A stretch of 64,000 nt of DNA from Coprococcus sp. (GCA_017935345.1 JAGBHU010000042.1:271304-335303); one strand, 5' to 3'. Positions 45,401 to 55,317 are shown, counted from the stretch's first letter. The notes: generated by a model not told the origin, from the letters alone. Made by a program: numbers and translations.

Positions 45401-46888
45401 TTGAAGAAAGCGTATTTAAAAAAAGCAGCAATTTTTGCGCTGGCGGGACTAATGATGGCACAGACGGCACTTACGGGCTGTGGTAAGAAAACGGTAGATT
45501 ATGATTTGGAGAGTAATGCAAATAAGGGGGACAATTCAGGCGGGAAAGACAGCGCCAATGAGAATGGCGGAGAAAAAGCGAATACGTCAGGCGAGGGAGG
45601 AATCAGCGGCAGACTTGGAATTCCTGAGGGCTGTAATGAATCGCTTGACGTAGGGGCTTCAACGCTCAGCAGCATATCCATCAACGATGACGAAATAGAG
45701 ATTCCTGATACGGACAAGATGAATATCGTTCATTTTAAACCGTATCAATTGACAAAAGAAGATAAAAAGAGGATAGCGGAAGCATTATTTGAAAAGGATA
45801 AAGGAATTTATCTGTATGATTATGAAAATCGAATCAAGGCGGATATTCAGGAGCAGATAGACTGGAATAAGGAGCAGATAAAAAGTGCGCAGGAGGCGGG
45901 TGATTCCTCATGGACAGCCTATCTGGAAGAGGAAAATAGTGAGCTTGAGAAGGAGCTGGCTTCGGCGCCTGACGAATATCCCGCAGCGGGAGATTATGAC
46001 GGAAACGGCTTCTTGGGAACAATAGGTGATGTGGAATATTCCTTAAGTGTGTATAACTATGAAGAGGAAGAAGTAAAAGGAGGGGGAGTCGGATTAGGTT
46101 CATCCATATATTTTTCTCCGAAGAATTCTCCGGACCTCAGACCGAAGGAAGGTTTTACAAACGGATATATGACACCATATGCAGATAACGAAGGTCAGGA
46201 TTTGGGAGCGAATATGAGCAGTATGACGTCGGAGGAGGCAGAGGATATTGCCGCAAACTTTCTTGCCGATATAGGAATTACGGATGTTGTAAAGACGGAA
46301 ACATCTGATTTATACTGGACGTATTATAATGGAAACGGAGAAGAGGAGGCAACAGAGGCTGACGGTTACAGTGTGATTTATTCAAGAGCAATCGCAGGCG
46401 CAAAAACATATAGCGGATATATAAGCAGTGCCGATAATTTGCAACTGGATAATGGATGGGTTAATATTCCTACCGAGCGATTCAACGTATATGTTTATGA
46501 TGGGAAGGTGGTAGAGGCAAACTGGGAGCAGGTATTTGGACAGGCAGACAGCGTGGAGGAAAATGTAGAGCTTCTTTCCTATGAACAGATTTTGGAAAAA
46601 GCAAATACCGAGATGGCAAAATATTATGAAAAGTATCCGACCCGATACAAGAAGGTAGACTTTAATGATGTTCGTCTTACTTATTATCTTGTATCAGACG
46701 GAGACGGCAAGTGTCAATATATTCCGGTTTGGGTATTTTCACAATATGAGGAACGGACTGATTATGACGGTTCTGAAAGTCCTGAGCAGATTGTGATTTT
46801 AAATGCAATGGACGGAACCTTTATCGACATTGTTGAAGAGTCGAAGGCGCTTGGATGCTATCAGGATTATTCAGATATGGGCAAATAA
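45401..46888 (+). CDS. Lipoprotein, array member 2
   Basis: 495 residues. The start is TTG 45401, because AGGAGG stands seven bases upstream and the product then begins as a lipoprotein signal (MKKAYLKKAAIFALAGLMMA, lipobox TALTGC). A low-complexity spacer rich in Asn, Gly and Glu follows. The conserved domain has IPEGCNESLDVG, EDKKRIAEALFEKDKGIYLY, a long acidic helix, EEAEDIAANFLADIGITDVV and the closing KYIPVWVFSQYEE-type block, ending MDGTFIDIVEESKALGCY. It ends before its own terminator. It may match an uncharacterised lipoprotein family (DUF6034-like, from memory only). Confidence 0.85.
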   Translation: MKKAYLKKAAIFALAGLMMAQTALTGCGKKTVDYDLESNANKGDNSGGKDSANENGGEKANTSGEGGISGRLGIPEGCNESLDVGASTLSSISINDDEIEIPDTDKMNIVHFKPYQLTKEDKKRIAEALFEKDKGIYLYDYENRIKADIQEQIDWNKEQIKSAQEAGDSSWTAYLEEENSELEKELASAPDEYPAAGDYDGNGFLGTIGDVEYSLSVYNYEEEEVKGGGVGLGSSIYFSPKNSPDLRPKEGFTNGYMTPYADNEGQDLGANMSSMTSEEAEDIAANFLADIGITDVVKTETSDLYWTYYNGNGEEEATEADGYSVIYSRAIAGAKTYSGYISSADNLQLDNGWVNIPTERFNVYVYDGKVVEANWEQVFGQADSVEENVELLSYEQILEKANTEMAKYYEKYPTRYKKVDFNDVRLTYYLVSDGDGKCQYIPVWVFSQYEERTDYDGSESPEQIVILNAMDGTFIDIVEESKALGCYQDYSDMGK

Positions 46889-46913
46889 TCCGATAGCCTG
46901 ACATAAAGCTTGT

Positions 46914-46966
46914 AACAGGAGGATATAGCGGATAGTGGACATTCGCAGTAATATTCTCCTGTTTTT
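46914..46966 (+). terminator. Terminator after lipoprotein 2
   Basis: AACAGGAGGATAT pairs with ATATTCTCCTGTT and is followed by TTT. A similar hairpin follows lipoprotein 3 at 48564. Confidence 0.82.
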
Positions 46967-47021
46967 ATACTTCTTAATAAAGTAAACATATTATTTAAAA
47001 AAATCTTAAGAATGCATACAA

Positions 47022-47051
47022 TTGTTAATTAATGTTATAGTGTGCTATAAT
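47022..47051 (+). promoter_or_regulatory. Promoter of lipoprotein 3
   Basis: TTGTTA, an 18-bp spacer, then TATAAT, 39 bp before the ATG at 47090. Confidence 0.75.
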
Positions 47052-47089
47052 ACCAAAATAAAATACTGTTCTTGTGGAAGGAGAAGGAT

Positions 47090-48535
47090 ATGGCAAAGTT
47101 TAATGCAAAGAAAGCAGCAGTAATTGCTTTAGCAGGATTAATGATGGCACAGACGGCACTTACGGGCTGTGGAAAGAAAACAGTAGATTATGACTTGGAA
47201 AATAATTCAGGGAAGGGCAATGGTGAAAATTCCGGAGAATCGGACAGAGCAGGAATCGGCGGAAAGCTGGGTGTTCCGGAGAGCTGTAATGAAACGATTG
47301 ATGTCGGAAATTCAACGCTTGGCAGTATCAAAATAAATTGCGAGAATATACAGACGCCTGATGCTGACAAGATGAATGTGGCACATTTTACGCCATACAT
47401 CGTTACAAAAGAGGATAAAAAGAGAGTGGCTGAAGCATTATTTGAAAAGGATAAGGGAATTTATTTGTATGATTATGAGAATTTACCAAAGTCCGAACTT
47501 CAGGAGATGCTAGACAGCTATAAGCAGCAAATTGAAAGTGCACAGGAAAGTGGAGATGACGGCTGGGTATCATACCTTGAGGAGGAGATAAACGATCTGG
47601 AGCAACAACTGGCATCGGCACCGGATACCTATCCTGATGCAGGAGATTATTCGGGAGAAGGCTTTATCGGCACGATTGGTGATATTGAATATTCTTTAGG
47701 TATGTCCAGCTATGGCGGGGATAATGAAGATGAAGAGGGTATGATCGGCATGGGTTCCTATATATACTTTGGACCGAAGGATACTTTGACGCTCAGACCA
47801 TATGAGGGTGCTTCCGGCGGATATATGACAGAGTGGGCAGGCGACGGAAGTGAAGAGACAGGAGCCAATATGAGCAGTATGTCAGCGGAGGAAGCGGAGG
47901 ATATTGCCGGCAAATTTCTCGCGGATTTAGGAATTACGGACGTCGTAAAGACAACGACAAGTGATTTGTATTGGTCATACTATAATGATGTCACCGGTGA
48001 AGACATTGCAAAAGAAATTGATGGTTATTGCATTGTCTATTCAAAAGCCGTGGCAGGTTCGCCAACATATAATGGAAGAATTTATAATGTTGATAATTTA
48101 CAGCAGAACAACGGATGGGCGGATATACCTGTTGAGTCATATACGTTATATGTTTATGACGGCAAGGTGGTACAGGCAAACTGGCAGCAGATATTGGGTC
48201 AGGCGGACAGCGTAGAAGAGAATGTGGAATTACTTTCTTATGAGCAGATAATAGAGAAGGCAAATACCGAGATGGGTAAATATTATGAGAAGTATGCAAC
48301 AAGATATAAGAATATAGAGTTTAATGATGTTCGTCTTACTTATTATATGGTGTCAGACGGCGATAAAAAATGCAAATATATACCGGTATGGGTGTTCTCA
48401 CAGTATGAAGAGCGTGTCGATTATGACGGCTCCTCACAGCCGGAGCAGATTGTTATCATGAATGCAATGGACGGAACCGTGATAGATATCATTGAAGAAG
48501 CAAAAGCGCTTGGATGTTATGAGGAGTGGAACTAG
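47090..48535 (+). CDS. Lipoprotein, array member 3
   Basis: 481 residues from the ATG at 47090 after GGAAGGAG. Signal with lipobox TALTGC and CGKKTVDYDLEN. It is closely similar to members 2, 4 and 5: VPESCNETIDVGNSTLGSI, VAEALFEKDKGIYLYDYEN, RPYEGASGGYMTEWAGD, ANMSSMSAEEAEDIAGKFL, and the C-terminal VWVFSQYEERVDYDGSS. It has its own promoter and terminator. Confidence 0.86.
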   Translation: MAKFNAKKAAVIALAGLMMAQTALTGCGKKTVDYDLENNSGKGNGENSGESDRAGIGGKLGVPESCNETIDVGNSTLGSIKINCENIQTPDADKMNVAHFTPYIVTKEDKKRVAEALFEKDKGIYLYDYENLPKSELQEMLDSYKQQIESAQESGDDGWVSYLEEEINDLEQQLASAPDTYPDAGDYSGEGFIGTIGDIEYSLGMSSYGGDNEDEEGMIGMGSYIYFGPKDTLTLRPYEGASGGYMTEWAGDGSEETGANMSSMSAEEAEDIAGKFLADLGITDVVKTTTSDLYWSYYNDVTGEDIAKEIDGYCIVYSKAVAGSPTYNGRIYNVDNLQQNNGWADIPVESYTLYVYDGKVVQANWQQILGQADSVEENVELLSYEQIIEKANTEMGKYYEKYATRYKNIEFNDVRLTYYMVSDGDKKCKYIPVWVFSQYEERVDYDGSSQPEQIVIMNAMDGTVIDIIEEAKALGCYEEWN

Positions 48536-48563
48536 AAAAGCGTTGGCATGATATGAAGTTTTG

Positions 48564-48617
48564 AACAGGAAGATATATGTGGATACAGGTGTTCACATGT
48601 ATCTTTCTGTTTTTTTG
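48564..48617 (+). terminator. Terminator after lipoprotein 3
   Basis: AACAGGAAGATATATGTG pairs with CACATGTATCTTTCTGTT and is followed by T. It is related in sequence to the hairpin at 46914. Confidence 0.82.
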
Positions 48618-48693
48618 TCGATATGTGTCAGAAAAGAGTGCGGGCAGGCTTTCAACGGATTGATAAATAAAGAAATTTTAAGGTGGCAGGCGA

Positions 48694-48723
48694 TTGTTTC
48701 TTCGTATTAAGGTATGATATACT
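48694..48723 (+). promoter_or_regulatory. Promoter of lipoproteins 4 and 5
   Basis: TTGTTT, an 18-bp spacer, then TATACT, 54 bp before the ATG at 48778. Confidence 0.65.
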
Positions 48724-48777
48724 AAACAATATAACATGATATAAAACAGACTGTTATTTTGGGAGGATACAATTATA

Positions 48778-50244
48778 ATGAGGTTTCGTTTGAAGAAAGC
48801 CACAGTCATTGCGTTGACAGGGGTTATCATGGCACAGGCCGTACTTACGGGTTGTGGGAAAAAAACGGTAGATTATGAAGTGGATGGGAACTCAACGCAG
48901 AAGGGTGGAGAGCAAACAGGCACTTCGGACAGAGCCGGAATCGGTGGGAAGTTGGGTGTTCCGGAGAGCTGTAATGAGACGATTAATACGGGAAATTCAA
49001 CGCTTGGCAGTATCACGGTAAATTGCGAAAGCATACAGACGCCGGATGCGGACAAGATGGATGTGATACATTTTACACCGCACAGCTTTACAAATGAAGA
49101 CAAAAAGAACATGGCGGAGGCACTGTTTGATAAGGAAAAGGGCATTTATCTGCATGATTATGAGCATAGAATCAAGTCCGAGATTCAGGAGGAGATAGAT
49201 GGTTATAAGGAGCAGATTGAAACAGCACAGGCGGAAGGCGATACTTCGTGGATAACCTTTCTTGAAGATGAGATAAAAAATCTTGAAACAGAACTGGCTG
49301 CGGCACCGGAATCATATCCTGATGCGGGAGATTATTCAGGAGATGCCTTTCTCGGAACGATAGATGATGTGTCATACTATTTAAATATATACAGTTATGG
49401 TGGAGATGGTAAAGAAGATATCATAGCGAAAGGTGCAATGACCGGCATGGGTTCCAATGTATCCTTTGGTGTTGAAAAGGAAGATATCTCTGTCAGACCA
49501 TATGAGGGTGCTTCCGGCGGATATATGACAGAGTGGGCAGATGAAGGCGGAGAGCTGGGAGCGAATATGAGCAGTATAACCGCAGAGGAGGCGGAGAATA
49601 TTGTTTTAGATTTTCTGGCTGATTTAGGTATTACGGATGTTGCAATGACCAGTCATACGGATTTATACTGGCAGTATTATGATGAAAATGGCGAGACATT
49701 GGCGACAGAGGCGGACGGCTATGTCATAAACTGTTTAAGAGCCGTAAATGGCTCGCCCGTCTACAACGGAAGAGTTTATAACGTAGACAATTTGCAGTTG
49801 AACGGATGGATGAATATGCCTGTTGAAGCATTTTCCTTCTATGTGTATGACGGAAAGGTGGTACGGGCAAATTGGGAGCAAATCTTTAGTCAGCCGGACA
49901 GCACAGATGAGAATGTGGAGCTGCTTCCGTATGAGCAGATTATTGAGAAGGCAAATACCGAGATGTCAAAATATTATGAGAAGTACCCAACAAGGTATAA
50001 GAAGGTAGAATTTAACGATATGCGCCTTACCTATTATCTTGTATCAGACGGAGAAGGAAAATGTAAATATATACCTGTGTGGGTGTTTTCACAGTATGAG
50101 GAATACACCGATTCAGATAATTCAGATGCTCCCGAGCAGCTTGTCATCATGAATGCAGCGGATGGAAGTATCGTTGACATTATTGAAGAGGCAAAGGCAC
50201 TTGGTTGTTATGAAGATTATTCAGCAGAGATGATTGTGAAATAA
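48778..50244 (+). CDS. Lipoprotein, array member 4
   Basis: 488 residues; GGGAGG stands before the ATG. Signal peptide RFRLKKATVIALTGVIMAQA with lipobox AVLTGC, then CGKKTVDYEVDG. It shares the family blocks of members 3 and 5 (GIGGKLGVPESCNETINTG, MAEALFDKEKGIYLHDYEH, YEGASGGYMTEWADEG). It differs most in the middle, where GDGKEDIIAKGAMTGMG is slightly longer. The next gene follows 25 bp later with no terminator. Confidence 0.86.
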   Translation: MRFRLKKATVIALTGVIMAQAVLTGCGKKTVDYEVDGNSTQKGGEQTGTSDRAGIGGKLGVPESCNETINTGNSTLGSITVNCESIQTPDADKMDVIHFTPHSFTNEDKKNMAEALFDKEKGIYLHDYEHRIKSEIQEEIDGYKEQIETAQAEGDTSWITFLEDEIKNLETELAAAPESYPDAGDYSGDAFLGTIDDVSYYLNIYSYGGDGKEDIIAKGAMTGMGSNVSFGVEKEDISVRPYEGASGGYMTEWADEGGELGANMSSITAEEAENIVLDFLADLGITDVAMTSHTDLYWQYYDENGETLATEADGYVINCLRAVNGSPVYNGRVYNVDNLQLNGWMNMPVEAFSFYVYDGKVVRANWEQIFSQPDSTDENVELLPYEQIIEKANTEMSKYYEKYPTRYKKVEFNDMRLTYYLVSDGEGKCKYIPVWVFSQYEEYTDSDNSDAPEQLVIMNAADGSIVDIIEEAKALGCYEDYSAEMIVK

Positions 50245-50269
50245 GCTGAAATTTTGAAAGGAGACAAAT

Positions 50270-51709
50270 ATGAGAAATTCTAATGTAAAGAAAGCGGCAG
50301 TTATTGCATTGGCAGGACTGATGATGGCGCAGACAGCACTTACAGGTTGTGGTAAGAAAGAGGTAGATTACAATTTGGAAGGCAGTTCAAATCAAGACGG
50401 CGAAGGAAAGACAGGCACATCGGACAGAGCCGGAATCGGCGGGAAGCTGGGTGTTCCGGAGAGCTGTAATGAGACGATTAACGTCGGAAATTCAACGCTT
50501 GGCAGTATCACGATAAATTGCGAAAGCATACAGACACCGGATGCGGACAAAATGGATATAGCGCACTTTACACCATACAGCTTTTCAAATGAGGATAAAA
50601 AGAAGATTGCCGAGGCATTGTTTGACAAAGAAAAGGGCATTTATCTGGATGATTACGAGCATAGGACAAAATCCGATATTCAGGAGCAGATAGACTGGAA
50701 TAAGAAAGAAATAGAAAATGCGCAGGAAAATGGAGACAGCTCATGGGCAGCATCTCTTGAGGAGGAAATAAAAAGTCTTGAAGCGGAGTTGGCGGAAGCA
50801 CCTGATACATATCCGGATGCAGGAGATTACTCAGGAGACAGCTTCTTTGGTACAAGGGAGGATATAGAGTATTCCTTAAGCATGTTTAGCTATGGTGCAG
50901 ACGGTGAGGATGAAGAAGAAGGCATGATCGGAATGGGCGCCTATGTATACTTCGGGGTAAAGGATGATTTAAGCCTCAGACCATATGAGGGCGCATCGGG
51001 CGGATATATGACCGATTATGCAGAGCAAGGTGACATAGCAGGTACAAATAAAAGCAGCGTAACAGCAGAAGAAGCAGAGGAGCTTGCAGGAAACTTCCTT
51101 GCGGATATGGGTGTTACGGATATTGTCAAAACAAAGACGTCTGACTTGTATTGGATGTATTATGATGAAGACGGTAATACGGTTGCCAACGAGGCAGATG
51201 GATATGCCATAAGCTATGCAAGGGCTGTAGGCGGTTCACCAACGTATAGCGGAAGGACTTATAATGTTGATAATCTACAGCAGATAAACGGCTGGATTGA
51301 TATACCTGTTGAGACATATTCCGTTTTTGTTTATGACGGCAAGGTGGTACAGGCAAGCTGGCAGCAGATATACAGCCAGGCAGACAGCGTGGAAGAGAAT
51401 GTAGATCTTCTTTCCTATGAACAGATTATTGAAAAAGCAAATACCGAGATGGCGAAATACTATGAGCAGTACCCAACCCGATATAAGAAGGTAGAATTTA
51501 ATGATATGCGTCTTGCCTATTACCTTGTATCAGATGGAGAAGGAAAATGTAAATATTTACCTGTATGGATTTTCTCGCAGTATGAGGAGTATACGGATTC
51601 GGATGGTTCCGATACACCAACTCAGCTTTTGATAATGAATGCAATGGATGGAACAATCATTGATATCATTGAAGAGGCAAAGGCTCTTGGCTGTTATCAG
51701 GAATATTAA
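50270..51709 (+). CDS. Lipoprotein, array member 5
   Basis: 479 residues; AAAGGAG stands before the ATG. Signal with lipobox TALTGC, CGKKEVDYNLEG. It is closest to member 4 at the N-terminus (SDRAGIGGKLGVPESCNE) and to member 3 in the middle (EEGMIGMGAYVYFG). It ends DGTIIDIIEEAKALGCYQ. It is the last gene of the array and is followed by a strong terminator. Confidence 0.86.
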   Translation: MRNSNVKKAAVIALAGLMMAQTALTGCGKKEVDYNLEGSSNQDGEGKTGTSDRAGIGGKLGVPESCNETINVGNSTLGSITINCESIQTPDADKMDIAHFTPYSFSNEDKKKIAEALFDKEKGIYLDDYEHRTKSDIQEQIDWNKKEIENAQENGDSSWAASLEEEIKSLEAELAEAPDTYPDAGDYSGDSFFGTREDIEYSLSMFSYGADGEDEEEGMIGMGAYVYFGVKDDLSLRPYEGASGGYMTDYAEQGDIAGTNKSSVTAEEAEELAGNFLADMGVTDIVKTKTSDLYWMYYDEDGNTVANEADGYAISYARAVGGSPTYSGRTYNVDNLQQINGWIDIPVETYSVFVYDGKVVQASWQQIYSQADSVEENVDLLSYEQIIEKANTEMAKYYEQYPTRYKKVEFNDMRLAYYLVSDGEGKCKYLPVWIFSQYEEYTDSDGSDTPTQLLIMNAMDGTIIDIIEEAKALGCYQEY

Positions 51710-51735
51710 GCTCAATAATGAATTTGGGACAGACA

Positions 51736-51770
51736 CGCCCGGCAGATAAATTTATCTGCCGGGCGTTTTT
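51736..51770 (+). terminator. Terminator of the lipoprotein array
   Basis: A strong stem CGCCCGGCAGATA/TATCTGCCGGGCG followed by five T. Confidence 0.92.
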
Positions 51771-51876
51771 GTTATGATGCGGACGGTATTTTGTTATGCT
51801 TATTGCATTGAATCAGGGATTTGGATTATAATGAAAAAAGGTTGATTCAGATTAAAAATGTATGGGAGGATTTGTC

Positions 51877-52848
51877 TTGAAGATAGTTGTACTTGACGGA
51901 TATGTATTAAATCCCGGTGATATTAGTTGGGCAGGATTTGAGGAAATAGGAGAAGTTACGGTTTATGACAGGTCAGAACCGGAGACCGTTGTAGAAAGAA
52001 TCGGTGATGCGGAGATTATACTGACCAATAAGACGGTAATTGACAGGGGAGTCATTGAGAAATGTCATGGATTGAAGTATATCGGTGTAAATGCTACAGG
52101 GTATAATGTAGTGGATGTGGCAGCGGCGAAGGAAGCGGGGATTGTCGTGACAAATGTTCCTGCGTACGGAACGGATGCGGTGGCACAGTTTACATTTGCC
52201 CTGATGTTGGAATTGTGCAATAAGGTCGGACTTCACAGCAGGTCTGTGGCGTCAGGTGACTGGATAAAAACAAAGGATTTTTCCTACAATCTCGCTCCGC
52301 TGATTGATATCAGGGGAAAGACACTTGGTATTATCGGCTTTGGAAGTATTGGAAGCAGGGTTGCTCAGATTGCGACGGCATTTGGCATGAACGTATTGGT
52401 AAACAGCAGAACAGAAAAACCGTTGCCGGAGGCCCCATATATAAGTGGCAGCAGGATAAGCTGGGCGGACAGAGAAACGGTATTGAAAGAGGCAGATATC
52501 ATAACGCTTCATTGTCCTTTGTTTCCTGAGACGGAAAGGCTTATCAACCGAGAATCCATCGCTGTGATGAAGGACGGAGCCATGCTGATAAATACGGCAA
52601 GAGGCGGATTAATCGCAGAGCAGGATTTGGCTGATGCATTAAACAGCGGCAAGCTGGCAGGCGCCGCTCTTGATGTGGTAGACAAGGAGCCGATGGCGGC
52701 AGATAATCCTTTGATATCAGCGAAAAATGTGATTATTACACCGCATATTGCATGGGCATCCGTAGAAGCAAGGGAACGGCTGATGGGGATTGCCGTGGAA
52801 AATCTGAAAGCATATCTGGCAGGTAATCCATGTAATGTAGTGAACTGA
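51877..52848 (+). CDS. D-2-hydroxyacid dehydrogenase (NAD)
   Basis: 323 residues from TTG 51877, nine bases after GGGAGG (ATG 51862 overlaps that site). Rossmann motif LGIIGFGSIGSRVAQIA; catalytic Arg in NTARGGLI, Glu in DVVDKEPM and His in ITPHIAWAS. It acts on small 2-keto acids such as hydroxypyruvate or glyoxylate; the exact substrate cannot be told. Confidence 0.92.
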   Translation: MKIVVLDGYVLNPGDISWAGFEEIGEVTVYDRSEPETVVERIGDAEIILTNKTVIDRGVIEKCHGLKYIGVNATGYNVVDVAAAKEAGIVVTNVPAYGTDAVAQFTFALMLELCNKVGLHSRSVASGDWIKTKDFSYNLAPLIDIRGKTLGIIGFGSIGSRVAQIATAFGMNVLVNSRTEKPLPEAPYISGSRISWADRETVLKEADIITLHCPLFPETERLINRESIAVMKDGAMLINTARGGLIAEQDLADALNSGKLAGAALDVVDKEPMAADNPLISAKNVIITPHIAWASVEARERLMGIAVENLKAYLAGNPCNVVN

Positions 52849-52920
52849 ACAGCAAAGAAAGCATGTCAGGGTATTATGACAAAAATGAAATGGAAATCAA
52901 CGATAAGGAGAAAAGAATGC

Positions 52921-53625
52921 ATGGGTGATAATCAGGGAAATTCGGTAAATGAGCTAATCAGAGACGAGCTGTATAAAAACATGGATATAGAATATGGAAA
53001 ATTTGCAGCATCATTAAATCCCGGATGTGGAAATATCATAGGGGTAAGAATTCCGGTGCTTCGTAAGATGGCGAAGGAGATTGCTTCCGTAAACTGGAAG
53101 GAATATCTGGACAATGCGGTAGATGACACCTTTGAAGAAATCATGCTTCAAGGTCTTGTACTTGGATATGCAAAAGGAAAAATTGATGATATTCTGGTAT
53201 ATACGGAGGAGTTTATTCCGAAGATAGATAATTGGTCTGTTTGTGATACATTCTGCAATACATTTAAAATAGCAAGGAGGTATCCTGATGAAGTATGGGA
53301 ATTCCTGATGAAATATATGTCAAAGCAGGAGGAATTTCCGCTGAGAGTTGTAACGATAATGATGATGAACCATTTTCTTGAGGATGCGTATATCGATAAG
53401 GTTTTATATGCGTATAATACCATGAAAAATGACGGCTATTATTTTAAAATGGGTATCGCATGGGGACTGGCAACGGCATATGTGAAGTATCCGGATAAGG
53501 TAATGGCATTTATGAAGGACAATACGCTGGATGATTTTACTTTTAATAAAGCAATCCAAAAGATGCAGGAATCTTTTAGAATCAGCGCCGGGGACAAAAA
53601 GACATTAAAGTCAATGAAACGATAA
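52921..53625 (+). CDS. AlkD-like DNA alkylation repair protein
   Basis: 234 residues from the ATG at 52921, ten bases after AGGAG. All-helical HEAT-repeat glycosylase family: IIGVRIPVLRKMAKEI, LQGLVLGYAKGKI, VCDTFCNTFKIA, MGIAWGLATAYVKYP. Members excise alkylated bases such as 3- and 7-methylpurines. The C-terminus ends near KTLKSMKR. It is probably co-transcribed with the dehydrogenase 72 bp upstream, although they share no pathway. Confidence 0.9.
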   Translation: MGDNQGNSVNELIRDELYKNMDIEYGKFAASLNPGCGNIIGVRIPVLRKMAKEIASVNWKEYLDNAVDDTFEEIMLQGLVLGYAKGKIDDILVYTEEFIPKIDNWSVCDTFCNTFKIARRYPDEVWEFLMKYMSKQEEFPLRVVTIMMMNHFLEDAYIDKVLYAYNTMKNDGYYFKMGIAWGLATAYVKYPDKVMAFMKDNTLDDFTFNKAIQKMQESFRISAGDKKTLKSMKR

Positions 53626-53726
53626 TATCAATGAAATTTAAAATAGATTGAAAAGATAAAAGAATTGTTCCATATAGGAATAAATCCCCATATCATGTGC
53701 AAACTAAGTTTGGGAGGTTATTTCTG

Positions 53727-54650
53727 ATGTGGAACAATTTTTTTCTAAGTCTGATGAATAATTGGTGGCTTTATGCAGTATTGCTTGTGTGTGCAGGCGG
53801 AATTGTATACATGTGGGTATATTATGAGCGGAAAAGCAGACGTGCTGCATTATCCAAAGAGGAGAAGGCGGATGTAGATGAGACCAGAAAGCTTGCCAGT
53901 ATCGTTTCGGGTCTTGGCGGCGTAGATAATATTTATGATTTTGACAGCTGCGCTACAAGACTCAGGGTGGTTGTAAATGACGGAAGACTGGTTGACAGAG
54001 GGTTACTTCGAACAACCGGAGCCACGGGTATTCTGGGAAAAGACAGAGGCGTTCAGATTATCTACGGTCAGGGTGCAAAGAAAATAAAAAAAGAGCTTGA
54101 AATGTACGTGGACAAAATAAAGGAAACGGACAATGATTCTGCTGAAGAAATATTGATAAGTGATGAAAGAATTATTGAAAGGATTTATACGCCTGTTGAA
54201 GGGGATATTGTTTATCTGGCTGATATACACGGTTACGAAGCTTTGGGAGATGAAAATAGAGACGGAATTGCTGTTTTCCCCAAAAGAGGAGAAGTGCGCG
54301 CGCCATTTGACGGCGAAATTAGAGCTGTCCAAAAAGAAAGAAACCAGCTAGTCATTACCTCCTTAAAAGGGATCAATCTACTGATTCATATAGGCAGGGG
54401 GCTGGAACAGTTACAGGGAGAAGGCTTCCGCCTGCATGTCAGAGAGGGGAATTTTGTACGCAAAGGCAGTCTTTTGTTGGAATTTGATTTGGATATGTTT
54501 GCAAGCAGAGGATATGAAACAACAGCATATATTATTCTGTTAGGTCTTAACGGGAATTATGGCTATAAGGCTTATATACGGGAGAATGTAAATTACGAGC
54601 ATGTAGCAATGACTGTATTTGCTGATACGGAGGATTGTCCTGCGGAGTAG
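53727..54650 (+). CDS. Membrane-anchored PTS IIB-IIA-like protein without IIC
   Basis: 307 residues from the ATG at 53727 after GGGAGG. One N-terminal span (WWLYAVLLVCAGGIVYMWV), then a IIB domain with the phospho-Cys75 in FDSCATRLRVVV (about 45-130) and a IIA-Glc-like domain (about 150-300). In the IIA part the phospho-accepting His221 is kept in NLLIHIGRGL, but the supporting first His (NHAF in E. coli) reads NQLV. There is no sugar-channel IIC domain. It may be regulatory, or serve a IIC encoded elsewhere. Confidence 0.85.
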   Translation: MWNNFFLSLMNNWWLYAVLLVCAGGIVYMWVYYERKSRRAALSKEEKADVDETRKLASIVSGLGGVDNIYDFDSCATRLRVVVNDGRLVDRGLLRTTGATGILGKDRGVQIIYGQGAKKIKKELEMYVDKIKETDNDSAEEILISDERIIERIYTPVEGDIVYLADIHGYEALGDENRDGIAVFPKRGEVRAPFDGEIRAVQKERNQLVITSLKGINLLIHIGRGLEQLQGEGFRLHVREGNFVRKGSLLLEFDLDMFASRGYETTAYIILLGLNGNYGYKAYIRENVNYEHVAMTVFADTEDCPAE

Positions 54651-54679
54651 GACTTCACGATAGAACAGGCAGTAAAAAT

Positions 54680-54728
54680 AAAGAGGGTTTCCGGTAAATT
54701 CATAAATAAATCTTGGAACCCTCTTTTT
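54680..54728. terminator. Bidirectional terminator
   Basis: AAAGAGGGTTTCC pairs with GGAACCCTCTTT, between convergent genes, with T runs on both strands. Confidence 0.85.
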
Positions 54729-54732
54729 GTAT

Positions 54733-55266
54733 TTATTTATCCGTAATTTTCTTTATAATGTCAGCGAGAATTTCCGTAACCTCCGTTGCATTTGAATCCT
54801 TATATTTCATAAAGGTATATACACTACCTTGTATAAACAGGGATATAATTACATTTTCTCTGATATCGTTCCGAAGTTCCGGATGGGATTCAAAAATGAT
54901 TTCTTTAATTTTCTTTTCTATTTTGTTTGTTAATACTCCGTAGCTCCTGTCATCATCAGGAAAAAGGATATTGAACAGATTTCCCTGACTTAAAGCGGCT
55001 TTACAAAGCTGACGCGTTGCTTCGGGAGAATTTGTGATAAAAAAGTCCGGATTGGGGATGTCCGCTACAAGAGAGGAAACGGCATCATTTTCCAGATATT
55101 CCGATAAATCATAAATATCTTTAAAATGCAGGTAAAATGTCTGTTTACTGATATTTGCTTTAGCGGAAAGTTCTTTAACGGTAATCTTCTCTATTGGTTT
55201 TGTTGCACGAAGTTCTATAAAGGCACTGAATATACTGTTTCTTGTTTTCTGTACTCTTAAATCCAT
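54733..55266 (-). CDS. TetR-family transcriptional regulator
   Basis: 177 residues from the ATG at 55266, after GGAAAGGA; a longer reading to 55407 crosses the operator and lacks a ribosome site. N-terminal helix-turn-helix (KITVKELSAKANISKQTFYLHF, of which the last part is the recognition helix) and a C-terminal ligand region. It is divergent from glgB, with the palindrome at 55318-55347 between them. Confidence 0.92.
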   Translation of the reverse strand: MDLRVQKTRNSIFSAFIELRATKPIEKITVKELSAKANISKQTFYLHFKDIYDLSEYLENDAVSSLVADIPNPDFFITNSPEATRQLCKAALSQGNLFNILFPDDDRSYGVLTNKIEKKIKEIIFESHPELRNDIRENVIISLFIQGSVYTFMKYKDSNATEVTEILADIIKKITDK

Positions 55267-55317
55267 AATACTGTTGTCCTTTCCGCATTCTACACAATTA
55301 GACAATTTTTTACGAGA

